Positions 43,708 to 52,761 are shown, counted from the first letter of the stretch. The stretch: DNA of 57,878 bases from Spirochaetales bacterium (GCA_030615505.1 JAUWZD010000013.1:1-57878); one strand, 5' to 3'. The notes: generated by a model not told the origin, from the letters alone. A program made the numbers and translations.

Positions 43708-44169
43708 ATGGATATTACAGTGAAGGTGAACGGCATTGAATACAGGGAAAATGTTCCGGCCAATATGACGCTTCTCCAGTTACTTAAGGATCGGCTGCAA
43801 CTTACAGGAACAAAGGAAGGATGCGGGATCGGCGAATGCGGGGCATGCACGGTAATTATGGACGGAAAGGGCGTTGTCTCTTGTCTCATCTTAGCCGTAG
43901 AGGCAGATAGGTCCGAAATAAGAACCATAGAAGGGGAGGCCAGGGGGGAGGATCTCTCGGAGATTCAGAGAGCATTTATCGAATACGGGGGAACTCAGTG
44001 CGGATTCTGCACACCGGGCATGATCATGTCCGCCCGGGAGCTCCTGGAGAGGAATCCGAATCCATCCAGGGAGGAGATCGCAGAAGCAATCTCGGGCAAT
44101 CTGTGCAGATGCACGGGCTATGAACCCATTATTCATGCCATAGAAGCGGTTGCCCGGAAGAAGGGATGA
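43708..44169 (+). CDS. Molybdenum hydroxylase 2Fe-2S subunit (XdhC/CoxS type)
   Basis: A 153-aa two-cluster ferredoxin subunit; start at ATG 43708, seven bases after CGGAGG (the ATG at 43702 is too close). The plant-type cluster is in GCGIGECGACTVIM, with its last ligand near SCLILA. The all-helical C-terminal cluster is in QCGFCTPG and LCRCTGYEPII. Its stop overlaps the large-subunit reading frame's first ATG. Confidence 0.95.
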   Translation: MDITVKVNGIEYRENVPANMTLLQLLKDRLQLTGTKEGCGIGECGACTVIMDGKGVVSCLILAVEADRSEIRTIEGEARGEDLSEIQRAFIEYGGTQCGFCTPGMIMSARELLERNPNPSREEIAEAISGNLCRCTGYEPIIHAIEAVARKKG

Positions 44170-44180
44170 GGAGATTTTGT

Positions 44181-46562
44181 ATGATTGAAACAAAGAGTGA
44201 ATACACCTATGTGGGCAAGGGATATCCAAGAAAGGATGGCGTGGAGAAGGTCACGGGTACTGCTGTTTTTACACACGACCTGGTCATCCAGGGCATGCTC
44301 CATGCAAAAACTCTCATGTCTCCCTATGCCTATGCAAGGATAAAGAGCATAGATACTGAGGAAGCGGAACGGATACCGGGTGTCAGGGCTGTAGTTACAG
44401 GAAAAGAGCTAAACTATAAGGTTGGCTTATACGTACTGGACAAAGATATCCTGGCCAAGGATTACGCCCGCTACCAGGGTGAGCCCGTAGCCGCTGTAGC
44501 CGCAGATTCTGAGCTGATTGCTGAGGAGGCCTGTTCCAGAATAAAAGTAGAGTGGGAAGTATTGGACCCGGTACTCGATCCTCGAGAGGCGCTCGAGCCG
44601 GGCGCCCCATTGGTCCACCCTGATCTGGAGAATTACGGTTATATGAAGGGAGTATTTTCTCCCAGGGCCAAAACCAATATTCCCCACCATCAAAAGGTAA
44701 GAAAGGGCAATGTGGAGGAGGGATTCAAAAAGGCCGATTTGACTGTAAAGAACAGTTTCTATAATCCGCCCGTACAGCATGTGCCGATTGAAACCCATGT
44801 CAGCATCGCCCAGGCACAGCCGGACGGCAAGGCGATGATCTGGACATCCGCCCAGTCGCCCTATACTGTAAGAAACCTCTTTTCAGTATGTTTCGGAATT
44901 CCCCATGAGAATATTCGAGTCAAGGTCCCCTATGTCGGCGGAGGCTTCGGCGGAAAGGCGGGTATCCATCTCGAACCCCTGTGCTACGTACTGTCTAAAA
45001 AGTCGGGCGGTAGACCCGTGAAGCTGGCCATGACCCGTGAGGAAGAGTTTAATACCATGCCCTCAAGGCAGGGTCTTTATTCTGAATTCAAGACGGGGGT
45101 AACAAGGGATGGAAAGATTACCGCACTACAGGTCAAATACTACTGGGATGCCGGGGCCTATGCGGATTACGGGGTAAATATCGGCAGGGCGGCTGCCTAC
45201 TCCGGGGCCGGCCCCTACGAGGTGGACAACTGCAAGATTGACTCCTACGTGGTTTACACAAACAAGGTATTCGGTACGGCTTACCGGGGTTTCGGCCATC
45301 TGGAACTCCTCTGGGGCGTTGAGCGGAATATGGATATCATAGCGAGGAAGCTCGGGATGGATCCGGTAGATTTCAGGATGAAGAATGTGCTTCTGCCCGG
45401 TGCCGCCACAATCACCGGAGAAAAGATCACTGAACATACGGGCAGGGTGGACAAATGTCTGGAAGCGGTTGCCATGGAAATTAAATGGAGCGGCTGTAAA
45501 TCAGAAGAAAAAAGGAAGGAGGAGAAGAGGGCAGGCAAAGTTCGTGTCCGGGGAAAAGGGATCGCTCTCCTCCATAAGGCGCCCGCTATGCCTAGTTCCA
45601 CCTCTACTGCAGTAATCCTCAAGTTCAATGAGAACGGATCGCTGGATCTGATGACCTCACTCATAGACTACGGCCAGGGAACATATACAGCTCTTAGCCA
45701 GATAGCAGCCGAAGAGCTTAAGATGCCTGTTGAGAAGATCAATATACCCTGGGACAGTGATACCTCCCTTACCCCTTATGACTGGCAGACAGTGGCGAGC
45801 AAGGGAGCCTTTTTATCGGGAAATGCGACCATTATAGCTGCACGGGATTGCATAAAACAGATCAAGGAAACAGCTTCCCGGGTACTGCGATGTTCGGCAG
45901 AAGATCTTGTCTGTGAGAACGAACGGGTGTACGTGCGCCACAAACCGGATGAATATCTGGAATATAAGGATCTGGCCTACGGTTATGTATACCCCAACGG
46001 CAATGCCATAGGTGGGCCGATTATTGGAAGGGGAAGGTATATGGCTCAGGGATTGACCAACCTGGATCCGGAAACGGGCCAGGGTCTTCCCGCTCTTAAC
46101 TGGACCTATGGCGCCCATGCCATAGAGATTGAAGTGGATATCGAAACCGGTGAGATTGAGATTTTAAAAATTGCCTCTTCTTTTGATGTGGGCCAGGTGC
46201 TGAATAAGGATCTCATGCGCGGGCAGATAATCGGCGGTGTTATTCAGGGGCTTGGCAGCGCTGTGAGTGAGGAATTCCGCTTTTCCAAAGAGGGCAGGTT
46301 CTTAAACCCCACTCTTGTGGATTATAAGATTCTAACTTCTAAGGATATCCCTCATGAGATGACTCAGCATGTTGTTGAGACATCGCAAGAAGACGGGCCC
46401 TATGGAGCGAGAGGTGTTGCAGAGCATCCCATGCTGTCCGTCCCTTCTGCCCTGGGCAATGCCCTTTACGACGCCCTGGGCATTGATTATTTCAGGCTTC
46501 CTCTTAATTCTGAAAGGGTATATTTTGGGATAAAGAGCGGGAAGAAGGAATTTCACGACTGA
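44181..46562 (+). CDS. Molybdenum hydroxylase catalytic subunit (XdhA/AOR type)
   Basis: A 793-aa molybdopterin-binding subunit; start at ATG 44181 with GAGGAG upstream (44166 is possible but lies inside the previous stop). VGGGFGGKAGIHLEPL and AYRGFGHLELLW line the cofactor and substrate channel, and the catalytic Glu appears in GARGVAEHPML, matching GxKGVGE of xanthine dehydrogenase. It would hydroxylate a C-H next to nitrogen in a heterocycle. Arg and Glu substitutions in the pocket cannot be judged without a model, so the substrate (purine, nicotinate, pyrimidine or other) is open. Confidence 0.92.
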   Translation: MIETKSEYTYVGKGYPRKDGVEKVTGTAVFTHDLVIQGMLHAKTLMSPYAYARIKSIDTEEAERIPGVRAVVTGKELNYKVGLYVLDKDILAKDYARYQGEPVAAVAADSELIAEEACSRIKVEWEVLDPVLDPREALEPGAPLVHPDLENYGYMKGVFSPRAKTNIPHHQKVRKGNVEEGFKKADLTVKNSFYNPPVQHVPIETHVSIAQAQPDGKAMIWTSAQSPYTVRNLFSVCFGIPHENIRVKVPYVGGGFGGKAGIHLEPLCYVLSKKSGGRPVKLAMTREEEFNTMPSRQGLYSEFKTGVTRDGKITALQVKYYWDAGAYADYGVNIGRAAAYSGAGPYEVDNCKIDSYVVYTNKVFGTAYRGFGHLELLWGVERNMDIIARKLGMDPVDFRMKNVLLPGAATITGEKITEHTGRVDKCLEAVAMEIKWSGCKSEEKRKEEKRAGKVRVRGKGIALLHKAPAMPSSTSTAVILKFNENGSLDLMTSLIDYGQGTYTALSQIAAEELKMPVEKINIPWDSDTSLTPYDWQTVASKGAFLSGNATIIAARDCIKQIKETASRVLRCSAEDLVCENERVYVRHKPDEYLEYKDLAYGYVYPNGNAIGGPIIGRGRYMAQGLTNLDPETGQGLPALNWTYGAHAIEIEVDIETGEIEILKIASSFDVGQVLNKDLMRGQIIGGVIQGLGSAVSEEFRFSKEGRFLNPTLVDYKILTSKDIPHEMTQHVVETSQEDGPYGARGVAEHPMLSVPSALGNALYDALGIDYFRLPLNSERVYFGIKSGKKEFHD

Positions 46563-46564
46563 TC

Positions 46565-48145
46565 GTGAAATTTAATTTGGAAATAATTGTGCGAAAAATT
46601 ATTGTTGAAAGAGATTCATACTATGACTCCGTATTTCTCATGCTTATAAATAGGGATGTTAAGAAGATACCGGGTATAGAGGATGCGGTTGTTTCCATGG
46701 GCACTGATGTAAATCTGGAGCTTTTAAATGAGATAGGCTTTTCTTCCCCGGACCTTGAAAGGGCAAGCCCTAACGATCTGATTATCGCCGTTCAAGGAGA
46801 GAGTGAAGAGGTTGTGGATAAAGCGCTCCATTCCGCCAGGGATCTATTGAGTCGTAAAAGGAACAGGGCTCAGGAAGAGGCTGAGTACCGTCCGTCCGGC
46901 TTAGATAATGCTTTAAAGATGGTTCCCGATGCCAATCTTATTATTATCTCAGTGCCCGGGCTCTATGCGGCTAAGGAGGCACAAAAAGCTTTAGAGAGAG
47001 GCCTTCATGTCATGCTTTTTTCAGATAATGTCAGTTTAGAAGATGAAATCGAGTTGAAAAAGCTGGCTTTAAAGCGAGGGCTGTTGATGATGGGCCCGGA
47101 CTGCGGCACAGCCATAATTAACGGAAAGCCTCTCTGCTTTGCCAATGTGGTTAAACAGGGAAATATCGGCATTGTGGCTGCCTCAGGAACAGGTCTTCAG
47201 GAGCTTACCTGCAGCATTGATAAGCTCGGCAGCGGCATATCCCAGGGGATTGGAACAGGAGGAAGGGATTTGAAAGAAACACGTGTTGGGGGCATGATGA
47301 TGCTGATGGGAATAGAAGCTTTGAGCAAGGATCCCAAGACTGAGGTTATTGTAGTAATTTCAAAGCCTCCGGCGGAAGAGGCGGCCGGCAAGGTCATTAC
47401 CAAACTTAAAGATACTCAGAAGCCCTGTGTGGTCCACTTCATCGGTCTTGAAAGACATAAGGATTCCGGGAACTTGCGCTATGCAGGAAATTTAGAAGAG
47501 GCAGCGGGAATGGCCGCGGCTCTTTCTAAAGGAGAGGAGTATAGTGCCTGTGCCTTCACCATACCTGAAAAAGAGATAGATAGAATAGTGGAGAGGGAAA
47601 CAACTGTCGTATCCCCTAAACAGAAATACCTGCGCGGCCTTTTTACCGGCGGCACCTTAGCCGACGAGGCCATGATCCTCTTTGATCGGGAAGTGGGTGC
47701 TGTATACTCCAACCATCAGACTAAGCCGGAGCTGGTTCTGAAAGACCCGCATGTCTCCCATGGACATACGATAGTTGATCTCGGCGATGATATGTTTACC
47801 ATGGGAAGACCCCATCCCATGATCGATCCATCTACCCGGGAAGAGCGGATTATGAAGGAGATGGAGGATCCCGAGGTTGCCCTCTTTCTGCTGGATATAG
47901 TTTTGGGCTACGGCTCTCATGAGGATCCCGCGGGGGCCATTCTTGAGAGTCTCAAAACTGCCAAAAAGAGGGCGAAAGAGAGGGGAGGATACCTCTCCAT
48001 TATTGCATCAATTACAGGCACTGAGAGTGATTTTCAGAATATGGAAGAACAGAAAAAAAAGCTGGAATCCATCGGCTGTGTGGTCATGCCTTCGAATTAC
48101 CAGGCATCCATGCTGGCTCTTAAGATTATAAAAAAAGTGGCCTGA
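46565..48145 (+). CDS. fdrA: FdrA family protein (AllF, oxamate carbamoyltransferase subunit)
   Basis: A 526-aa FdrA protein starting with GTG at 46565. It has a succinyl-CoA-synthetase-like build: LIIISVPGLYAAKEAQKALE, GPDCGTAIINGKPLCFANVV and GIVAASGTGLQELTC with GISQGIGTGGRDL in the second Rossmann half. In E. coli FdrA (AllF) with YlbE (AllG) and YlbF (AllH) forms oxamate carbamoyltransferase, which splits oxalurate into oxamate and carbamoyl phosphate. The next gene is the AllG homologue, but no AllH (DUF2877) gene is in this window. A related carbamoyl or acyl transfer is likely. Confidence 0.9.
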   Translation: MKFNLEIIVRKIIVERDSYYDSVFLMLINRDVKKIPGIEDAVVSMGTDVNLELLNEIGFSSPDLERASPNDLIIAVQGESEEVVDKALHSARDLLSRKRNRAQEEAEYRPSGLDNALKMVPDANLIIISVPGLYAAKEAQKALERGLHVMLFSDNVSLEDEIELKKLALKRGLLMMGPDCGTAIINGKPLCFANVVKQGNIGIVAASGTGLQELTCSIDKLGSGISQGIGTGGRDLKETRVGGMMMLMGIEALSKDPKTEVIVVISKPPAEEAAGKVITKLKDTQKPCVVHFIGLERHKDSGNLRYAGNLEEAAGMAAALSKGEEYSACAFTIPEKEIDRIVERETTVVSPKQKYLRGLFTGGTLADEAMILFDREVGAVYSNHQTKPELVLKDPHVSHGHTIVDLGDDMFTMGRPHPMIDPSTREERIMKEMEDPEVALFLLDIVLGYGSHEDPAGAILESLKTAKKRAKERGGYLSIIASITGTESDFQNMEEQKKKLESIGCVVMPSNYQASMLALKIIKKVA

Positions 48146-48147
48146 AC

Positions 48148-49569
48148 ATGGAAGTCAATAAGATTAACGAACTGTTTAAGCAGGATCTGCATGTTATTAA
48201 TATGGGGCTTGAGTCCTTTGCAGAGAACCTGAAAGAGGAAGATGTGAAGGTCTTACAGATGAACTGGAAGCCCCCTGCAGGGGGAAGCAAAAAGCTCATA
48301 TCTCTATTAAGGAGACATATTATGAAGGTTGATATGGGAAAAGCGAATCAGGAGGCGGCTTCCCGAATACTAAAGGGCAGGCCGACCTTAGTTGATATTT
48401 CAACTGCAGGAGAGGTCATTCCGGGCATGAAGAAGAACATGCTTCTTCACGCCGGTCCGCCGTTAAGGTGGGAAAGAATGTGCGGTCCCATGCGGGGAGC
48501 AGTGATAGGGGGACTTATTCTTGAGGGGCTGGCTGCCGGCCGGGAGGAGGCTGAAAGATTAGCTGCCTCAGGGGATATTGTTTTTGAGCCATGTCACCAT
48601 CATGAGTCCGTGGGACCCATGGCCGGGGTCATTACATACAGCATGCCGGTCTGGGTTTTAGAGAACAGGACCTTCGGAAACCGGGCCTACTGTACCCTGA
48701 ATGAGGGGCTGGGTAAAGTATTGCGGTACGGCGCTTTTTCGGATGAAGTCATTGCCAGGCTGAACTGGATAGCCGAAATTCTGGCCCCTATTTTAAGAAA
48801 AGCGCTTCAGAGGCATGGGGAGATCGATATGAAGAATCTGATCTCCCAGGCGCTTCAGATGGGGGATGAGGGACATAACCGGAACCGGGCCGGAACATCC
48901 CTGTTCATACGGGAGCTCGCTCCCCATCTGGTTATGCTCGATGAAGACAGAGAGAAGATTTCCAAAGTTTTAAGCTTCATGCATTCCAATGATCACTTCT
49001 TCTTAAACCTGTCCATGCCTTCATGCAAGTGTACCGTGGATGCAGCCGCCAATATCGAGGGCAGCTCAGTAATCGTGACTATGACCAGAAACGGAACAGA
49101 TTTCGGGATTCGCATCTCCGGATTAGGGGATAGGTGGTTTACCGCCCCCGCCGCAATGGTAGATGGGCTCTATCTTCCCGGCTTTTCGTCTGAAGATGCG
49201 GCCCCGGATATTGGGGATTCCGTCATTACCGAGACTGCCGGAATCGGAGGATTTGCTATGGCTTCAGCTCCTGCCATCGTTAAGTTTGTGGGAGGCACTC
49301 CGAGGGACGCCATTAACTTCACTCAAGCAATGTATGAGATCTCAGTGACTGAGAACGACATCTATCAGATACCCTCTTTAGATTTCCGGGGAACACCCAC
49401 GACAATCGACCTGGTCAAGGTGGTAGAGCTGGGCATCCTTCCCGCTATCAATACAGGAATTGCCCATAAGGAGCCTGGCATCGGAATGGTGGGCGCCGGA
49501 TTGGTAAAACCCCCGGAGAAGTGTTTCCATGATGCCCTGGAAGCTTTTATGGAGAAATATGGAGATTAA
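48148..49569 (+). CDS. allG: DUF1116 protein (AllG/YlbE, oxamate carbamoyltransferase subunit)
   Basis: A 473-aa DUF1116 protein, start 2 bases after fdrA stops. Conserved blocks are MNWKPPAGGSKKLISLLRR, GPPLRWERMCGPMRGAVIGG, FEPCHHHESVGPMAGVI, EGLGKVLRYGAF, QMGDEGHNRNRAGTSLF and a glycine-rich C-terminus GFAMASAPAIVKFVGG. These match YlbE/AllG along the length. The His-rich CHHHESVGPM and GDEGHNRN motifs are likely active-site elements. The lack of AllH suggests either a two-subunit enzyme or a third subunit elsewhere. Confidence 0.9.
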   Translation: MEVNKINELFKQDLHVINMGLESFAENLKEEDVKVLQMNWKPPAGGSKKLISLLRRHIMKVDMGKANQEAASRILKGRPTLVDISTAGEVIPGMKKNMLLHAGPPLRWERMCGPMRGAVIGGLILEGLAAGREEAERLAASGDIVFEPCHHHESVGPMAGVITYSMPVWVLENRTFGNRAYCTLNEGLGKVLRYGAFSDEVIARLNWIAEILAPILRKALQRHGEIDMKNLISQALQMGDEGHNRNRAGTSLFIRELAPHLVMLDEDREKISKVLSFMHSNDHFFLNLSMPSCKCTVDAAANIEGSSVIVTMTRNGTDFGIRISGLGDRWFTAPAAMVDGLYLPGFSSEDAAPDIGDSVITETAGIGGFAMASAPAIVKFVGGTPRDAINFTQAMYEISVTENDIYQIPSLDFRGTPTTIDLVKVVELGILPAINTGIAHKEPGIGMVGAGLVKPPEKCFHDALEAFMEKYGD

Positions 49570-49583
49570 TTTAGGAGGAAAAT

Positions 49584-50456
49584 ATGAAATTTATCGATCT
49601 AACTATTCCATTCGGAATTGGCACTCCGCCCTGGCCGACCTACGAGCCGCTTCAGCTCAAGTATTTCAAGAGACTTGCGCCCAACGGCGCCAATGGCCAG
49701 GTATTGACACACTCCAATCACGTGGGAACCCACCTGGACGGGGAGATTCACTTCTACACCCCCGGTAAGGATATTGCATCCCTGGATATGGATTTCTTAG
49801 TTCATGAGGGTGTTGTGGTCGATCTCTCCGACTGCACATGCGATTATGATGTGTATACATCGAAGCAGGTTGAGGAGAGAGTGGAGGTAAGGGAAGGGGA
49901 TATCCTCGTCATCCATACCGGTTATCACCACTATGGATGGGATCAGCCGACCGCTGATGAGATACGCTACATGGTCATGCATCCAGGTCCTGATCGGGAA
50001 TTCGCCGAATGGGCAAAAAGGAAAAAGCTGCGCTGGATTGCCGTGGACTGCGGCAGTGCGGATCATCCCATGAATACGATCATAAGGAACTGGATGCCCC
50101 GGCAGGCCAAAGAAGCGGAAGCTTTCTTCCGGAAGAAGTTCGGAAAGAGCCTGACAGATTTTTTTACCGATGATAAGTATCAGCTCATGCACATCGAAAT
50201 GTTCAGTCACGGCATCATTCATTTAGAGTGTGCAGGCGGCGATCTGGACCTTCTGCTCAATCAGCGTGTCACAATCGGATGTTTCCCCTGGAGATTTGTG
50301 GATGGTGAGTCCAGTATATGCAGGTTCGTAGCCATGGTTGATGATGAGCGCTATGAAGAAATGATGGCCAAGAAGAAAAAAGCAAAGCTTACCCGTTTCG
50401 GTGATGTTGCAGGTTCGCTCAACGGCTGGCTGCACGAAGAGGCTAAAAAGAGATAA
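49584..50456 (+). CDS. Cyclase-family metal hydrolase (kynurenine formamidase-like)
   Basis: A 290-aa member of the cyclase family (PF04199 type). The metal-binding motif HSNHVGTHLDGEIHFYTPG follows HxGTHxDxPxH, with Gly-Glu-Ile for the usual Pro spacing, and later VDCGSADHPMN and HIEMFSHGIIHLECAGGDL add ligands. Family members hydrolyse formamides, cyclic amides and imides (for example kynurenine formamidase, isatin hydrolase). Downstream of a molybdenum hydroxylase, it fits opening of the hydroxylated ring or removing a formyl group. An AGGAGG ribosome site precedes it. Confidence 0.85.
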   Translation: MKFIDLTIPFGIGTPPWPTYEPLQLKYFKRLAPNGANGQVLTHSNHVGTHLDGEIHFYTPGKDIASLDMDFLVHEGVVVDLSDCTCDYDVYTSKQVEERVEVREGDILVIHTGYHHYGWDQPTADEIRYMVMHPGPDREFAEWAKRKKLRWIAVDCGSADHPMNTIIRNWMPRQAKEAEAFFRKKFGKSLTDFFTDDKYQLMHIEMFSHGIIHLECAGGDLDLLLNQRVTIGCFPWRFVDGESSICRFVAMVDDERYEEMMAKKKKAKLTRFGDVAGSLNGWLHEEAKKR

Positions 50457-50473
50457 GCAAGGAGTAAAAGCAG

Positions 50474-51166
50474 ATGATTATTGATGAACTGGAAAAAAAG
50501 CTAAGGCCGCCTGAGATGGAGCTTCCGCCCTATCCCCCCAAGGTGATTACCCTGGCAAGCGGTGAGAAGATGGTTGTAAGGGAGGCTAAGCGGGAAGAAA
50601 CCGGGGTTCTGCTCGGAACTATACACCCACTGATGGGTGTGCCCAAGGATTATTATGATATTGTGGCGGCCAGGATGTTTTCTGAGATTTTAGGCTGGTA
50701 TCGCTACAGGGTGGCCAACGAATTTGTAATTGTCGGAGCGATTGACGGTGTGATCGCCGGTATTGTGACGAGCCGCTGTGTGGATGAGAATATCGGCATG
50801 AGCCTGCACACCTTGACCATAAAGAGGGGGCTGCGAATAGGGGCCCAGCTCTTTGCCGCCAAAATGGAGCATCATCTGGAGTACATCGGCGAGAAAGAGG
50901 TATGGATTGTGGCGGAGAGCCCTATAGGATTTAAAAGGTGGATGATCGAGTATGAGCTTGAAAGCGCTGAGGATAGATATCCCGAGATACGCCATGAGCT
51001 GGGCGGCGTGCCCACCTATGTCTTGACCAGGGAGCTCTACGATGCCGTTCGTGATCAGAAGGTAACGGGCACAAGACCCGTTGATCCTCAAGTCCTGGCT
51101 ACGGCAGATAGACTGAAGGTGCCTGAAGAGTATCCACAGATACCGGGCTTTAAAAGGGAAAAATGA
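50474..51166 (+). CDS. GNAT-like acyltransferase domain protein
   Basis: A 230-aa protein. After a proline-rich N-terminus (LRPPEMELPPYPPKVITLASG), residues about 30-170 show an N-acetyltransferase-like order: VREAKREETGVLLGTIHP, FVIVGAIDGVIAGIVTSRC as the central strands, then LTIKRGLRIGAQLFAAKMEHH where the acyl-CoA loop would lie (RGLRIGA). The C-terminal third (VTGTRPVDPQVLATADR) is extra. The loop is imperfect, so acyl-CoA binding is plausible but not proven. It overlaps the thiolase-like gene and is specific to this operon type as far as I know. Confidence 0.6.
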   Translation: MIIDELEKKLRPPEMELPPYPPKVITLASGEKMVVREAKREETGVLLGTIHPLMGVPKDYYDIVAARMFSEILGWYRYRVANEFVIVGAIDGVIAGIVTSRCVDENIGMSLHTLTIKRGLRIGAQLFAAKMEHHLEYIGEKEVWIVAESPIGFKRWMIEYELESAEDRYPEIRHELGGVPTYVLTRELYDAVRDQKVTGTRPVDPQVLATADRLKVPEEYPQIPGFKREK

Positions 51167-52365
51167 TGAGAAAGATTACAATAGTAGGAATCGGTCATAC
51201 GGTGTTCGGGAACTTAAGCGATTTCGATCTGGTTGATATCATGAGCTTTGCATCCGCAAATGCCCTGGATGATGCTGATATTCGCAAGGAGAGGAAGATA
51301 ATTGAGCAGGTATTCGTATCCAACATGGGCGGGGGAATGATCAATCACCAGGCAGGCATCGCCTCTTCCCTGGTGAGCAGGATAGACCTGGAGCCGGCCA
51401 TGGCGGAGCTGGTGGAGAATGGCCCGGCCAGCGGATCGAGCGCTTTAAAATGCGCATTTATGGCCATAGCAAGCGGCATGGTTGATGTTGTGATGGTCAC
51501 AGGTGGTGAGCTCATGCGCACAGTGACGGGCTGGAAGGGAACGGATTTTGTGGCTAGCCTTCTGCATCCCGAAGTGGAGTATAACTACGGGCTTACCCTG
51601 CCTGCTTTCGCGGGCATGTTTACACGAATGTACATGGAACGATACGGGCTGACGGAGCGGGAGCTGGCCATGGTAGCCGTAAAGGATCATGAAAACGGGG
51701 CCAGAAACCCCTACGCCCATGTGCGGATTCCCTGCACCCTGGAGGCGATTCATGACGGTGAGAATGCCCATGTGGTTAATAATTATATAGCAGAGCCCCT
51801 TCGCCTCTACGGCATGTGTCCTGTTTCGGACGGAGCGGCAACGCTGATCCTCTGCGCCCTTGATTCACCAAAGATGAAATACTTCAAGAAGAAGGAGCCC
51901 ATTCTTATCAGCGGTATCGGAGCGGCTACGGATACCCACTGCATACATAACCGGAAGGATCCCCTGGAATTGAAAGCCGTGCGTCTCAGCGCCGAAAGAG
52001 CCTATGAGATGGCCGGGCTTAAGCCTATGGATATATCCTTTGCAGAGCTTCACGACGCCTTTGTAATTCTGGAGCTGGTAATCAGTGAGGAGGTGGGATT
52101 CTTCGAAAGAGGGAAGGCTAAGGAGGCGGTAGAATCCGGTGCTACACGGATCGACGGGAACCTGCCGATCAACACATCCGGGGGACTGAAGTCCAAGGGG
52201 CATCCCCTGGGCGCAACAGGTGTCTCGCAGGTCTTCGAGTTAGTAAAACAGCTACGGGGGGAAGCTGAGGAGGGGAGACAGGTAAAGGATCCCAAACACG
52301 GGATGGCTGTAAATTTCGGTGGTTTTGGTAACAATGTAGTTACCACAATCTGTTCCAAGGAGTAG
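51163..52365 (+). CDS. Thiolase-like protein without the nucleophilic cysteine
   Basis: A 400-aa thiolase-fold protein of the archaeal/SCP2-thiolase type. In active thiolases the nucleophile lies in VEAACASGG; here the segment reads VENGPASGSSAL, with Pro88 in place of the Cys. The other pieces are kept: ELHDAFVILELV, a GHPLGATGVSQVFEL histidine motif, and NFGGFGNNVV at the end (no second catalytic Cys, as in archaeal relatives). It is followed by a DUF35 zinc-ribbon gene, the standard partner of such thiolases. It may have a different catalytic base or be a scaffold. Two overlapping ATG codons at 51163 and 51166 are possible starts. Confidence 0.85.
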   Translation: MMRKITIVGIGHTVFGNLSDFDLVDIMSFASANALDDADIRKERKIIEQVFVSNMGGGMINHQAGIASSLVSRIDLEPAMAELVENGPASGSSALKCAFMAIASGMVDVVMVTGGELMRTVTGWKGTDFVASLLHPEVEYNYGLTLPAFAGMFTRMYMERYGLTERELAMVAVKDHENGARNPYAHVRIPCTLEAIHDGENAHVVNNYIAEPLRLYGMCPVSDGAATLILCALDSPKMKYFKKKEPILISGIGAATDTHCIHNRKDPLELKAVRLSAERAYEMAGLKPMDISFAELHDAFVILELVISEEVGFFERGKAKEAVESGATRIDGNLPINTSGGLKSKGHPLGATGVSQVFELVKQLRGEAEEGRQVKDPKHGMAVNFGGFGNNVVTTICSKE

Positions 52366-52368
52366 AGA

Positions 52369-52761
52369 ATGATAGATTTCAGTATGTACGGTCAAAAAGA
52401 GCCTGAAGTTTATGCATATAAGTGTCCTGACTGCGGCACGCTTTATTATCCCGCTCCCATGATATGCAAGAAATGCGGGGCCCGCCGGGATCCTTCGGGA
52501 GTTATATTCTCCTCCTGGGAGCAAGTGCCCCTGGGAGGCAAATGCAAGCTCCTGGCCTGGACCCGTGTGTATGCCCTGCCTGAAGGCTTTGATGTAAAAT
52601 ACCTGCTCTTCGGCATAGTGGAGTTTGAAAACGGCCTGCGTGCAAGCGGCCGCCTGCTTGTTGATAATCCTCATACGGGAATGGAGCTGGAAGCCAAAAT
52701 AGGGGTGGTTAAGGAAAAGGTAGGGGAGGATATATACGGTTTTATGTTCGATATCCGGTAA
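52369..52761 (+). CDS. DUF35 zinc-ribbon/OB-fold protein
   Basis: A 130-aa protein with a rubredoxin-like zinc ribbon (YKCPDCGTLYYPAPMICKKCG, residues 18-38) and an OB fold (about 55-125). DUF35 proteins bind acyl-CoA and bring it to thiolase or HMG-CoA synthase partners in archaea and in PhlABC-type acyltransferases. It begins 4 bases after the thiolase-like gene and is the last gene of the operon. Here it should form a complex with the cysteine-less thiolase. Confidence 0.9.
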   Translation: MIDFSMYGQKEPEVYAYKCPDCGTLYYPAPMICKKCGARRDPSGVIFSSWEQVPLGGKCKLLAWTRVYALPEGFDVKYLLFGIVEFENGLRASGRLLVDNPHTGMELEAKIGVVKEKVGEDIYGFMFDIR

